This document shows positions 10,628 to 22,798 of a DNA stretch of 64,000 nt, piece after piece. The notes under the pieces were generated by a model. That model did no database searches. It was given only the letters and a program-made list of their open reading frames with translations, and was not told the DNA's origin. The stretch comes from Bathynomus jamesi. Taxonomy: Eukaryota > Arthropoda > Malacostraca > Isopoda > Cirolanidae. The stretch spans positions 62,001 through 126,000 of the forward strand of contig JAJOZX010006160.1 in the NCBI GenBank assembly GCA_023014485.1, read 5' to 3'. Position 1 is the first letter of the stretch. Each line of letters opens with the position of its first letter. The position numbers and the translations under genes are program-made.

Positions 10628-10881
10628 CCGGGTTGCCCAGAAAAAGTAAGTTATTGCTTTTATCAACTATTATATTTACTATTGTCAAGATTTGCTTGCT
10701 TCTGAGTTTTATAACGATTTAAATAAATAATTTGCTTTTATATGTAGCACTTCTCTCTGTCTTTATAATATTTGTGTTTAATATACTACAGTAGATCTAT
10801 TTATCTTTGTTGCAGATTTTTAAAGAATAAAACTTAAATAATTCTTAAAAACAATAGCTTACTTTTTTCTGGGCAACACGG
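10628..10881. mobile_element. Mariner-type MITE with TA duplication
   Basis: A 254-bp element with about 29-bp inverted ends built on GTTGCCCAGAAAAAGTAAG (left) and GTTGCCCAGAAAAAAGTAAG (inverse of right). TA flanks both ends (10626-10627, 10882-10883). Interior AT-rich without a frame. Confidence 0.85.
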
Positions 10882-11100
10882 TATATATATATATATCCAG
10901 AGGAATATAAACTAAAATGTAACCACTGTAAAAAAAAAACTTTTCCTAAATGTTGTTCAGTATTTCAACATATTTTACACTTTTCACGTGTTCATTTTCA
11001 TAATTTCCACTTTTTACATCAAATTAATTTATTATTACTTATTGACTTTTTATAATCAAATCAGAAACTTGGAAAAAATGGTGTCTCTTTATTTTTGGTA

Positions 11101-11102
<2 letters not shown>

Positions 11103-11143
<41 letters not shown>

Positions 11144-11696
11144 TTCGTCTTTCTGTCTGTCCTTTATGCAAGCGCAAACCGTTTGACCTAGAGCTACCAA
11201 ATTTGGCACGGGAACCTCTTATGGGATGAGGAATGTCAACACAGAGTCGGTCAGCCTCTCTGTTTGTCTGTTTGTATTACGGGCGGCAATGTGAAGCTCG
11301 AGATTTTCATGACTGTGTTCTTTTCTATAGTTTTATTGACCAAATAATTGAACCGACAGTAATTGGGGGTTCAATTATTTGGTCAGGGAGGTTTTGGGGG
11401 ATATCTGATCAGATTCAGAAATCTTGACACAATGTGAAGCTCAAAATTTTCACGGCTGCGTTCTTTTCTGTAGTTTAGCCTGTCTGTTTGTCTGTTTGTG
11501 AAATTTATCCCGGGCAGTAATTGGGGAAGGGTGGGGGTAAGTGGGGGAGAGGGGTGGGGGTAATGGGAAGGGGTGGGGTAATGGGGAGGGGGTTAGTCCC
11601 AGGTTGCATAAAGGGGGGGTGAGGGTGTTTTGGGGGCATTCAGTTGACCTAACCGGGCATTCAATTAACCCGGGCAACGCCGGATACCTCACCTAG
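11103..11696 (+). mobile_element. Helitron-like non-autonomous element 1
   Basis: The 3' end reads CCCGGGCAACGCCGGATACC ... CTAG followed by T, matching Helitron ends (small CCGG stem, CTRR, insertion before T). The 5' end merges with (TA)n so its limit is approximate. The interior has CTGTCTGTCC repeats and a 60-bp block GTTCTTTTCTATAGTTTTAT... shared with 13986-14414. A G-rich segment (11520-11600) is internal. Confidence 0.6.
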
Positions 11697-11717
11697 TATA
11701 TATATACACACACACCC

Positions 11718-11751
<34 letters not shown>
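11697..11751. repeat. (TA)n with a short ACAC insert
   Basis: Microsatellite directly after the CTAG|T Helitron-like end. Confidence 0.85.
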
Positions 11752-12025
11752 CCTTTGTAAGTAAAAAACATTTGGGGAAATTAAATAGAAAAATACCTCT
11801 GTACAAGTAACTCAACCCTTATTTATTTCATCTGCGTGTATAGTGATTCCATTTTTTCCATTTTCGTTTGTAATTTTATTTATTTTTATTTTATTTCTAA
11901 TTATTAAGAAATAAAAATTAAAAACCGGAATTGTAACCATCTGTTTCTTCCCATCTTTATGCGCCTTTGAACATACGGGTATCACTCAAATTATAATTTA
12001 ATATTACGGTAACTCTTTTTAAGAT

Positions 12026-12055
12026 ATATATATATATTATATATATAATATATAT

Positions 12056-12123
<68 letters not shown>

Positions 12124-12147
12124 TATTATTATTATTATTATTATTAC
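12026..12147. repeat. Compound (TA)n-(GA)n-(TTA)n microsatellite
   Basis: Three adjacent simple repeats: TA to about 12077, GA to about 12118, then TTA to about 12147. The low-complexity Asn/Leu-Ser frame across it is an artefact. Confidence 0.9.
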
Positions 12148-12569
12148 ACCTTGGCAAATATCAAATTCTGATGTATAAATTCTTTGATTTGGTGGGAATG
12201 CAGGGTTGTATGTTTATAAATTAAATATATTACTTTTTAACGGAATGTGAAAAAAATCAAATTATCGACTAATTATTTTTCTCATTAGGGAAGTTTAACC
12301 CCCGTTTTCAGTCAGATTATTGTTTACAAGGTTTTTTCCCTTATGTAAATTATATAATTTTATATCATTATTATAGTTTCCCTTAAATCCTATTGAATCT
12401 CACGTTTTCTTTATGGTTTCGTTCTTTTCAATAAAACAAATCGGCTTTGGGAATGTTTTTCTCTTTTGTCTTCATTGTTCATGTTTTTCAAGCCAATTTA
12501 TGTATGAACTTGCGTTAGAAGTATTGAAAGGTACACAAAGCTTTCTTTAAACGTGTTTTATTTAAGTGT

Positions 12570-12573
12570 TCAC

Positions 12574-12652
<79 letters not shown>
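12570..12652. repeat. (CT)n microsatellite
   Basis: About 40 CT units with one CCT break. Confidence 0.95.
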
Positions 12653-12655
<3 letters not shown>

Positions 12656-13795
12656 TTGAGGTGAGGCTCCGATCCTCTTTTGCTCCTGAATAAAAATTTT
12701 TCTCGTTATTTTTCATTGTTATTTTAAATAATAAACTAATTCCGTTAGTTATGTCGGTGACAGTTGGTTTGAAAAATAACGACTGTTTTTACAGAGATTT
12801 TCAATGCAGGTTATAATGTATTGAAACATCATTTGAATACTCGCAAACAGTCCTTCTCCATCCTCCTGCCCCACAAAATTAAAAATTTGTATTAAAATCC
12901 CGTTGGTGTTAAAGAATTATGATTAATATATATACGAGTAGAGTAAATTAAAAGGCGTTGTTGAAAAATAGTAATTAAATCTGAAAATTTGGAAATAAAA
13001 TTTGACGAGAAATTCTTTCCTGCTATAACTGAGTGGGTGCGCTTCAGACTCGAGCATTCCATTTTCTAAGAATCGGTCGGGCAATTTCCGCTGTAACCTA
13101 GGAATGTCAATCATTTTACGGTGCCATGCGTATAGTTATGCACTGTACGAGTCGTGTGTCTTTCGCGAGTTTAATTGTATTTTCTTCAGAGGTACGTTTT
13201 TAATCGGTTTTACATTATAAAATTAATAACTTCACTTCAACTCAACTTCATGCCCCTGGATACGCTCCTCATAAATTATTTTATACCTTTTTGCGATGAA
13301 GTTTTTGACGAAAACAGTCGTTCAATTTTTCACTGACTAAAAAAATTTAATTTTCTTGTTTTCCACAAAAAGATTTCAGGTTTTAATTTGTGCGCCACAT
13401 GCACTGTATAAGGCTGTTTCTCAACCAGTTATCATTATTATTATTATTATTATTATCATTATTATTATTTGATTTTTCAGTATTTTTCCAAGGGCTTTTC
13501 CTTTGGCAGAATTTTTTTCGGAATTATACAATGTAGATTAAATGCTTGTTTCCATCTTTTTAATATTCATGGTACGGCTGTTTGGGTCATAAACGTTAGA
13601 AAAACCAAATGTGATCGGCCAGTATCAACCAATCACGGTTATTCTCATTTTACGTAATTTTTTGTTTTCGCGTGTGAAGTTTGTGAGTTATAATTCCACT
13701 TAAGATCACTATTCACAAGTGTTGTTATTTGAGCAATAAGTTTTAAAACAATTCTGAACAGAATACCAAAGTCTACCTGCGCCTAATCTGAGCCA
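12653..13795. other. Unassigned stretch with an (ATT)n tract
   Basis: Contains an (ATT)n tract near 13433-13470. Several frames of 60-63 codons exist but none shows a recognisable motif or supporting context. Confidence 0.5.
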
Positions 13796-13976
13796 GCGCC
13801 CGTAGCTCATTGGGTAACACCGTTTCCCTATAGTATAATTGAACTGAAGACACGGAGGTCAGACGTTCGACTCCCGATGGTGTAATAAGTAATAATAAGT
13901 AATAATACGGGAGTTAGATCAATAGGCCGTGTTCGTCTGGCCTGAGTGCTGTCCCAGTTTCTGGCTCTCCCGACTT
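13796..13976 (+). mobile_element. SINE-B copy
   Basis: GCGCCCGTAGCTCATTGGG head (A box) and GTTCGACTCCCGA (B box), then the body block CTGGCCTGAGTGCTGTCCCA shared with 6432-6617. It ends next to the 5' end of Helitron-like element 2. Confidence 0.75.
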
Positions 13977-13985
13977 ATTTTTATA

Positions 13986-14414
13986 TCTATACTATAAAAA
14001 GGCAGTCCTATCTGCGCGTCTGTCGACACCATGTATTTACTATTAATAAGCGATTCTGAACATAGAAATAAATGCGCTTTGCTTTGTTTCAACTTTTTAT
14101 TCTAACGCGTTAAGATTTTCATTGCTTGATACAATGGGTTCGGATGTGAAGCTTAAAATTTTCATTGCTACGTTCTTTTCTATAGTTTTATTTGCCGAAT
14201 AACTGACCTCCCTAATTACTGAGGGTTCAATTATTCGGTCAATAAAACTCGAGAAAAGAACGCAGCAATGAAAATCTTCAGCCTCACATCGAACCCACTG
14301 TATCAAGATTTGTGAAACGTAATATTTTCATGGCTGCGTTCTTTTCTATAGTTTTATTGACCAAATAATTGAACCCTCAATAATTGAGGGGCCCGTGGAG
14401 CCCACTTTTGCTAG
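13986..14414 (+). mobile_element. Helitron-like non-autonomous element 2
   Basis: Begins TCTATACTATAAAAAGGC directly after an A and ends TTTTGCTAG directly before a T, exactly the A|T insertion rule and TC...CTRR ends of Helitrons. It shares the GTTCTTTTCTATAG block with element 1. No Rep/helicase coding remains. Confidence 0.65.
14125..14307. repeat. Long imperfect palindrome inside Helitron-like element 2
   Basis: The arm starting CTTGATACAATGGGTTCG is mirrored by CGAACCCACTGTATCAAG. Arms of about 75-80 bp surround a short centre, so the transcript or single strand would form a long hairpin. The arms include the shared GTTCTTTTCTATAG block. Confidence 0.75.
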
Positions 14415-14911
14415 TATATCTAATCAGTCCACGTTCACACTGTAACACATAAATACATACAAAAGATTTTGAAGTGAAAATTTTAATTCCGTGAGAGTCT
14501 TAAATTTACTTTCAACTCACGAGTTACTAAGATTTTAAATGCAACCTCACAGATCTTGACCCAGTGAATTGGGATGGAAAGCTCAAAATTTTAATGGCTG
14601 TGAAGTTTTGTACACGTAATGTAAATTTGGTAGAAATGTGGATGGACTAAGTTAATCTGTAGATTTTGATATAATTCACAAACTTTATACGCGAAAACGC
14701 AGAATTACGAAAATGATAAGGGCTGTGATTGGTTTATACTGGGAAATCAAGGTCGATTTTTTTCAAACGTTGACGGCCTTTATTAGGCCTTAAGAGAATG
14801 AAAAAAGGATTGAGCTAATCATTTGATATATACTGTACATGACTATGAATTATTGTTTGGGTATAATTAATACCCACAAAGTATAATGATGGTTGTTGTT
14901 GTTGTTGTTGT

Positions 14912-15403
14912 TTAGCCGATCAGCCCACCCTGATCGAGCAAGCCGGCGGCACGCAGGTAACCGATCGCCCTCTTCGGAGTGGACCAGAGGTTCAGCGCAC
15001 TAGTGATGTTGTGTTGTGTTCGTTGTTGTGCTAGAGCGGTACAGTCTGTCATAATGTGTTCAATTGTTTGTGGTGTGTCCTGGCACAGGTGGCAGGTGGC
15101 GTCTATGGAGTTGTCTAGTCTGTGTTTATATGTCCGTAAGTTGGGGTGATGTCCACATCGGAATCGTGCTAAGTTAACTCGATCCGATCTGCTCAGGCTG
15201 ATCTCTGACCTGTTAATGGGTGGCGGCTTCGCACCTAGGACCGCATTCGGACCGAGTCGTGTCAGTGCTTTGTGGGTTAGGTGTGTGTGTATGTGTTTTC
15301 TGTACTGTGTGATGTCTGTGGGGCGTGGTATGGAATGGAGTATTTGGTTATAATGTCTCTCTGGTGTTACCTTAATGGTGCGAGGTGTTGGTGCATGATT
15401 GTA
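14912..15403 (-). pseudogene. LINE C-terminal segment with CCHC-type zinc knuckle
   Basis: Continuation of the LINE protein beyond the Tc1 insert. It reads LARFRCGHHPNLRTYKHRL followed by CHLCQDTPQTIEHIMTDC, a Cys-x2-Cys...His...Cys knuckle that closes many jockey-type proteins, and ends with a TAA (14912-14914) just before the (AAC)n tail. The knuckle is thought to bind the element RNA. The segment itself is intact; it is cut off from the RT by the transposon. Confidence 0.75.
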
Positions 15404-16366
15404 AGCACACCGAACAAAAAATTAGTCACCCCTAATAGCACCGATAGTAGGAAGTTCAAGGTCACACAGAGGGCGCTGATGTAGCATTGGTAAGTGACAA
15501 GTAGCGGTGACGTAGCACACAGGATCAGATCTGTTTCGTGAGGTGGTGAAGAACAAAGTGTGTGTTGGATATAGTCTGCAAAATGGGTCGTGAGGCAAAC
15601 GTTACTCAGTGGCAAAAAGGAGCCATCGTGTTTGGCAGAGCCCACGGACACAAAATGTCTGAAGTAGCCCAATTTGTTGGTGTGTCAACGCGTACTGTCC
15701 AGCGAGTTTACAAAGAGTGGTGTAGTTCGCAATCAACTGAAAATCGACGGCGTAACTGTGGCCGGAAAACAATTCTCGACAATAGGGGCCGCCGCCATGT
15801 TTCTCGTCTAGTAACTGCAAATCGTTTTCAAACCAGAGAACAATTGCTCCAAGAAACCAATGAGGTTCTCCAGCGACCAATTTCCGAACGGACATTGCGA
15901 CGAGAACTGCATGCGATGGACATCTGGAGCAGGGTACCACGGAAGAGGCCGCTGTTAACAGCAAGTCACAATTGGCACGTTATAAATGGGCTCAGAGGCA
16001 CAAAAACTGGACTGCGGCAGATTGGAAACGTGTAATTTGGTCCGATGAGTCCCGTTTTTGTTTGTTCTCCAATGATGGGAGGCGACGAGTACATCGCAGG
16101 TCCAATGAAGCCTTTAATCCTGAATGCGTCGAAGGTGTTGTTCAGGCTGGAAACAGAAAGTGAAGCGCAGGAATAGACACCCACGGACTCTGGCGGAACT
16201 TCGGGACCGGCTGATGAACGAGTGGCAGCAAATCGATGTTCAGTACATGCACAACCTCGTAGAGTCTCTGCCTCGCCGGATTCGTGCGGTTATCAAGGCC
16301 AGAGGCGCCGTCACACGTTATTAGGTACATTCTGAGAGGGGTGACTAATTTTTTGTCCGGTGTGCT
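15404..16366 (+). mobile_element. Tc1-like element, internally deleted, inserted in the LINE
   Basis: A 963-bp element with inverted ends of about 30 bp: AGCACACCGAACAAAAAATT on the left and the inverse of AATTTTTTGTCCGGTGTGCT on the right, flanked by TA (15402-15403, 16367-16368). The ends differ at one visible position. The transposase frame is plus and lacks its catalytic centre. Confidence 0.9.
15562..16324 (+). pseudogene. Tc1-type transposase lacking D2 and E3
   Basis: The N-terminal piece (15562-16035) contains the paired helix-turn-helix DNA-binding region (MSEVAQFVGVSTRTVQRVY, then ISERTLRREL). A frame change leads to 15972-16163 with the first catalytic residue in IWSDESRF. The sequence then jumps from NPECVEGVVQAG straight to the C-terminal tail (RHPRTLAELRDRLMNEWQQ ... 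IRAVIKARGAVTRY). The block holding the second Asp and the final acidic residue is gone, roughly 100 codons. The product could bind ends at most, not cut. Confidence 0.85.
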
Positions 16367-16368
16367 TA

Positions 16369-18944
16369 CATGTAGTGGCAAGGGTGTTGTGGGTTAGTTG
16401 TCGCTGCTGCCATGAATTGTGTTCCCCTCATGTCTAAATGTTCCCTAACTTTTAGTATTTTTGTTTCTGTGTGCAGGTGTTCTATTGGTGTTGTTTGAGT
16501 GCATCCTGTAATGATACGAAGTGCGTTGTTTTGTATTGTTTGTAAGGTGCTTATGTGTGTGTTTGAGATAATGGGTGCCCAGCATGGGCTAGCATAGTCC
16601 ATAACTGAGCGAATATATTGTTTGTATATGAGTGATGTTGTTTCCTGCTGGTGTCCAAAGTTTGTGCCTGTTAGTACCCTAAGCGTGTTAAGTCTTGACG
16701 TACATTTGGTTTTAATGTCCTGAATGTGGTTTGCAAAAGATAATGATGTGTTGTATGTGACACCAAGTATTTTTGTTCTGTGAGTGTGTGGAATGTTGAT
16801 GTTGTTTAGTGTAAGCTGTGGAATTACCTGGTGTTCTTTTGTGTTGCTTGTAAGCAAGGTGATGGTTGATTTTGTGGGCGCTACTTTGAGTCTATTGTGT
16901 GTAAGCCAGTCTTGTATACTGTTTATGTATGTTTGTAGGTTATTTGTAGCGGTGTCGATGTTGTTGTGGGTGGATGTTAGAGTGATATCATCTGCATATG
17001 ATGATAAGGTAAGCTTGTTATCTATGGGTGTTGGTGAGAGAACAGAGCCTTCAGGGACCCCGTTCGGAAAAAGCTTGTTTTTGGATGACTTACCATTAAA
17101 TGTGACATGTGAGTATCTTCCTGAGAGATAGTTGCTCAGCCACTTTTTGGTGTTATTGTGCATGTTTGTGTTGAGTATTTTGTTTATGAGAGGGAAGCGT
17201 GGGATAGCATCAAATGCTTTACTAATGTCTATTGTTGCTAATAGTGTACGTTGAGCTGGTCGTCTGGAGTTGATGCCATCCATGATGTGCTGCGTAAGGT
17301 TAGTGAGTAATGTCGTGGTTGAATGGTGAGGTCTGAATCCATGTTGAGTAGGCGATAGTGGAATGTGTGGGTTGGTGATTTGTAAGATTAGTCTTTCTGT
17401 TACTTTGGAAGGTGAGCATAGTAAAGTAATGGGTCTATAGGAAGCTGGTTCTGTTGGATTTTTGTTTGGTTTGAGTAGTGTAGTAATTTTACCTTGTTTC
17501 CATATGTCAGGAATAATACAGTGTTGGTATGAATATGTGCTGATATTTGTGAGAGCTAGTATTCCTTGTGGGCCCAAGTGTTTAAGGTGTATGTTAGATA
17601 TGCTGTCTGGTCCAGTAGCCTTCGAATTCTTAATGTTTTTGATGATCTTGGTAGTCTGGTCTGTATTGAAGGGTGTAATGGTCGTGTCGAGTCTGTAGGT
17701 TTTCTTGTGTCTGGCTGTTTGTCTGTCTGCGTGTTTCTGGTTGTTGTCTCTGTTTAAGTGACTTATCTTTGCGTAGTGATTAACTAGAATGTTAGCTTGT
17801 TGTGTGTATGTTGGGATATTATTTTGGCTGCGACAGATAGCCGCGTGTGAGGTGTGAATGCCGCTGTTAGAGTGGGTAATGCTGTTTATAGTCTTGTATA
17901 GCCTGGATGTATCTGTGGAGTGGTTTAGTGTTGTTATGAATTCCCTGAATGTTTCTGTTTGTTTTTCTTTGAGTTTGTTGTTTATTTCTGTGTTGAGCTG
18001 TTGTATCTGCTGTTTTATGGCTTCTGTGTGTGGTGTTTGTGTGTTATATTTGAGGTTGTTACGTTGCCTTATGAGGTGGGCTATTTCTCTAGTGTAATTT
18101 GGGTTGTATTTCCTAATGTTGCCCTTGGGTATGTATTTGTTTGCATTATTGATAATCTGATTAAATGTCTTGAGTGTTGTATTGATGTTTATGATTGGTG
18201 TGCTGTTGAATGTGGTGAATTGTTCCTCAGTCCGTATTTTGAACTGTTCCCAATCAGCTTTCTTGTAATTTCTGTAAGTGTGCCTAAGGCTGTTGGGGCA
18301 GAGTGTAGAATGTGTTGTAATGATGATGAGCAGGTGGTCTGATGACAGTTGTTTTTCTGTTCTCCATTGTGTATGTGTTGCTGATGATGGGGAACAGAAC
18401 GTTATGTCTGGGGAGGAGTTTGAGTATCCTGCTTGATGTGGTATGTGTGTATGTTCTTCTGTATTGTTAAGAATGAAGAGGCTGTTTAGTTGTGTGGCTA
18501 TGTTGGCGCCTCTGGTGTTGTTTTGGTTGTGCAGGTACCAACTAGTGTCTTTGGCGTTGAAGTCTCCTCCTAAGATGACATTAGTGAGAGAGGCAAGATT
18601 GTGTAACTGTGGATTGTAATTGGCTGGCACCTGAGGTGAACTATCTGGTGGGATGTAAATGTTGATTAGTGTGGTGTTGTGTTTTGCGCGTGTTTTAATG
18701 TTAACTGCCTGTATTTCTATTGTGTTATCTGCTTGGATTGTGTTTGTAATGTTTTGGGTAGCATCAGTGTAGCTAATGCTTTTACGTATGTAAGTGATGA
18801 GTCCACCCCGTTACCCCCAGTACGATCTTGACGGATCGCCGTGAAGTCAGGGATGGTGGGTGTTTTGTGCGCGCGTTTTAGTTTTGTTTCTTGTATAAGT
18901 GCTATGTGAATGTTTTGTTTGTGTACGAATTCCTTAAGCTGCAT
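16369..18944 (-). pseudogene. LINE endonuclease-reverse transcriptase
   Basis: The main frame (18630-16369) encodes about 750 residues. The endonuclease part shows IQETKL (18717-18944 piece), then GGDFNAK (about residue 21 of the main frame), SSPDITF (72) and SSDH (96). The RT follows with SYRPITLL (397), DISKAFD (468), GVPEGSVLSPT (524) and catalytic SYADD (544), then the jockey-type thumb. Between GSVLSPT and SYADD only about 9 residues remain, fewer than usual, so a small in-frame deletion is likely. A frameshift near 18800 separates the first endonuclease segment. The Tc1 insertion truncates the C-terminus. Confidence 0.85.
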
Positions 18945-18964
18945 GATTTTGTTTGTGAGGCCAT

Positions 18965-19231
18965 CTACGTTGTACTGTAATATGTTATATTATACTTCTG
19001 TATGTGTCTCATGGTGCTATTGTGTCTATGTCTTTGTGTATGGTGACATGTGTAAGTTGTAGTGGGGCCTGGATTAGTCTTAATGTCGCCAGAGAGTAAG
19101 AGTAGTTCGGGGAGCACGCAATTGCTCCCTGTAATTGAAAAAATAGCACGCTGAGAATAGGTCCGGCCCCGGGAGCCGATCGGCACTCTGACCGTGCCAC
19201 GCAACAGACCGTCGACTGCCAGTCTGGCCAA
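18965..19231 (-). CDS. LINE N-terminal segment with 2A-like peptide
   Basis: An 88-codon frame whose centre reads LLLLSGDIKTNPGP, the pattern of 2A-like ribosome-skipping peptides (G-D-x-E-x-N-P-G-P; here Lys replaces the Glu). Such motifs occur at the N-terminus of several non-LTR retrotransposons, where they would release the leading peptide from the enzyme. The frame ends just before the endonuclease begins in another frame (a frameshift near 18975), so this copy is no longer continuous. Upstream frames to 19346 overlap and I cannot tell which held the true start. Confidence 0.6.
   Translation of the reverse strand: MARLAVDGLLRGTVRVPIGSRGRTYSQRAIFSITGSNCVLPELLLLSGDIKTNPGPTTTYTCHHTQRHRHNSTMRHIQKYNITYYSTT
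19064..19090 (-). other. 2A-like motif GDIKTNPGP
   Basis: Nine codons on the minus strand giving GDIKTNPGP, preceded by a Leu-rich run as in functional 2A peptides. The Lys at the usual Glu position may weaken skipping. Confidence 0.65.
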
Positions 19232-19385
19232 CCGTAGACAGCCCGCTGCACGGAGATTTGAGGAAGTTTGGCCACCAGCGCGTTGATGTTTTGGTTTGAC
19301 GTCGCCTCTTCGCGTTGACGTGTCCTGCGGTGGAGGATGCAGCCACTGTTTAGAAGCTTCCTCGTCAGCTGCTATAATGATGGTT

Positions 19386-19526
19386 AAACAAAGTGATTCT
19401 ATATTAATATATTAATAATAATGAGCGATAAATTGGCTTATAATTAATTTAGCGTTGTTCTTTCTGCAGATTGGCAACAGAACTGATCTTTGCATTCATG
19501 TAATTATAGTTAACCAAAATATTATC

Positions 19527-19582
<56 letters not shown>

Positions 19583-20216
19583 AATATTAAATGTGAAAAC
19601 AATTACGCGTTTAAACTTAACATATTTCAGTTTCAGAGCGATGTATTATTGTTGAAGTGACAAAAAAATTTCATCCAAAGCGCGATAAGTGATAGGGGGT
19701 TCAAAAAATGTAGTACTCCATTTAGTCTGAGGTGATCGCAGTGCATTGGAACGACAGTCAAAATAGTGGAATAGGGTAATACAGTAACTTTAGAGTAACT
19801 TTCAGGTTTTATTCCTTATAATACACTTAAGTTGAAAATGTACTAGAAACTTTTAAAAAAAATAGAACAACCTTTTAATGAACAACAAGAACAATAGATG
19901 TAATAACAATTACAACTGTAAAAATAACTGCAGACGTAGTACGTATGTACAACTTAATTCCAACGTATGGAAAGAACGCGAGTATTTTCTATAAATGTGA
20001 TTACGATAGAACTGAAAATCTTTTTCACATTTTCCATCTTATCACAGAAAAAATGATTTGAATTCACTGAAGGACATTCTGCCTTTGAAGCTTTTACAAA
20101 TAAAATCTTTTTCATGAAATCATTATTTTCTACTGACTTATTACAAAGATCAAAGAAATTTCTATACAATACCAATCAACAATATCAGTGAACAACTTCA
20201 ATTTTTATGTAACGTC

Positions 20217-20223
<7 letters not shown>
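19386..20223. other. Unassigned sequence with (ATT)n
   Basis: (ATT)n at about 19528-19580. A 73-codon minus-strand frame (19954-20175) has no recognisable motif; I do not call it a gene. Confidence 0.5.

Positions 20224-20291
<68 letters not shown>
20224..20291. repeat. (TA)n microsatellite
   Basis: About 34 uninterrupted TA units. Confidence 0.95.
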
Positions 20292-20293
<2 letters not shown>

Positions 20294-20685
20294 AATATTA
20301 TATAAATAAATGTTCCAAATTACTAAAAAATTGGTTTAGCGCGAACCTCTGTATACAGTAAGATGGAAAAAATGAGAGAAACCACAATAGAGGAATGTGA
20401 AACAGCGATTGCATTGCTTTTTAGGGGTAAGTCTCTGATTGAATTTCAGAAATGTGACCTCTTTTGGTCACTTGAGAGGAAACTATGGACGATTTTCGGT
20501 TTCCGGTTTCTGCATTTATACAAGAAAAGGGAAGAAGAGAGAGCATTAGAAATATTATTAAACTTTAATATGTAGTTATGGACAGGGTTGCCACATCTTC
20601 TCTTATTGGGACTTTGAATCGATAGAAAACACGTTTTACAATAGTCTGTTTCGTATATGTTTGTTTGTTTGTGCGTGTGCTTACG

Positions 20686-20720
<35 letters not shown>

Positions 20721-21219
20721 AGTATTTACGCGTTTAAGCATTTTGTATATTTCTGAATAAAACGTATGATAAAACGAGTTTCGATCAAAAGCTACACTTG
20801 AAAGGAATTTTTTTTGTTTACTGAATGGTAAGAGACGCGCTCGGGACGTGGCCCGACGCGACGCAACGCGGGGACAGAACCCCTCTGTGCTGCACGTTTT
20901 ACTTCAGTCTCTGTATTTACGCGTTATTAATAACATCAATCGTTTGTTTCCGTGATCGTGCGTACTGCATGCACGATTATACTCGTATTATATATTTATT
21001 CGTTTAATATGTTATGGTTTCCTTGTTGAATTTACTTTATTAGAATTTTAATTTCCTTTTCCCCCCACAAAAGGGGGTTAAATTAGGTGTAAACTGTATT
21101 CTTAACATATATATCGTAAAGGAATTTGGCTCTCTTTAATATTTATTTTAAAATATGTACAATGAATATACTAGTGAATAAAATATTAAAAGGCTTCGTA
21201 ATTAATTCCTCTACGTATT

Positions 21220-21221
<2 letters not shown>
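20292..21221. other. Unassigned sequence with (GT)n
   Basis: (GT)n at about 20691-20720. A 70-codon plus-strand frame (20363-20575) starts MEKMRETTIEE but matches nothing I recognise. A GC-richer patch sits at 20825-20900. Confidence 0.5.

Positions 21222-21288
<67 letters not shown>
21222..21288. repeat. (TA)n microsatellite
   Basis: About 33 TA units. Confidence 0.95.
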
Positions 21289-22419
<1,131 letters not shown>

Positions 22420-22709
22420 CGATTTAAATGCATTGTGAGGAATTACTGCATTTGATTAAGAAACGCTTGTTTACTTGTTATAAAGACCATATACTATCCG
22501 TAAAACCAGAAGAAAAATCATACGTAGACACGCCATTTCGCAGTGACGCATTTTTAGGATAAAGTCGCTATAAAAACTTCAATTATTTCAGTGAGTAGTT
22601 ATGAAGTAAAGCGCATCATGCAGTTACTCTAGAATTTGTAAACACTGAATAAATATCCATATTACACGCATTTCTATACAACAGATTTGGCGTTACGAGA
22701 ATGAATATA

Positions 22710-22798
22710 CAGGGTTGTTCCGAAGTCAAAGCACCTTAGTCGCGTATATCGGTTTTTTCTACTTCATTTCTACGATGTCTAATATTTGAACAACCCTG
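22710..22798. mobile_element. 89-bp mariner-type MITE
   Basis: Ends CAGGGTTGTTC and GAACAACCCTG are exact inverses, flanked by TA (22708-22709, 22799-22800). Very short, with no frame. Confidence 0.8.

Larger units (their letters stand above)
14895..19372 (-). mobile_element. Full-length APE-type non-LTR retrotransposon (jockey/Ingi-like)
   Basis: A minus-strand LINE about 3.5 kb long once the Tc1 insert (15404-16366) is removed. The 13-bp sequence TATAATGATGGTT flanks it at 14882-14894 and 19373-19385. The 3' tail is (AAC)n rather than poly-A, lying directly after the stop codon. Order of domains: N-terminal segment with a 2A-like motif, AP endonuclease, reverse transcriptase, C-terminal zinc knuckle. 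I assign it to the jockey/Ingi-like group from RT and C-terminal pattern; no RNase H is visible. Confidence 0.85.

Noticed and set aside
16784..18342. Plus-strand open frames of 60-127 codons opposite the LINE
   Set aside because: They are antisense shadows of the minus-strand endonuclease-RT frame, with Cys/Val-rich compositions and no motifs.
20363..20575. A 70-codon gene next to a (TA)n tract
   Set aside because: No recognisable motif, no promoter or splice context and no second copy; length is within chance for the window.
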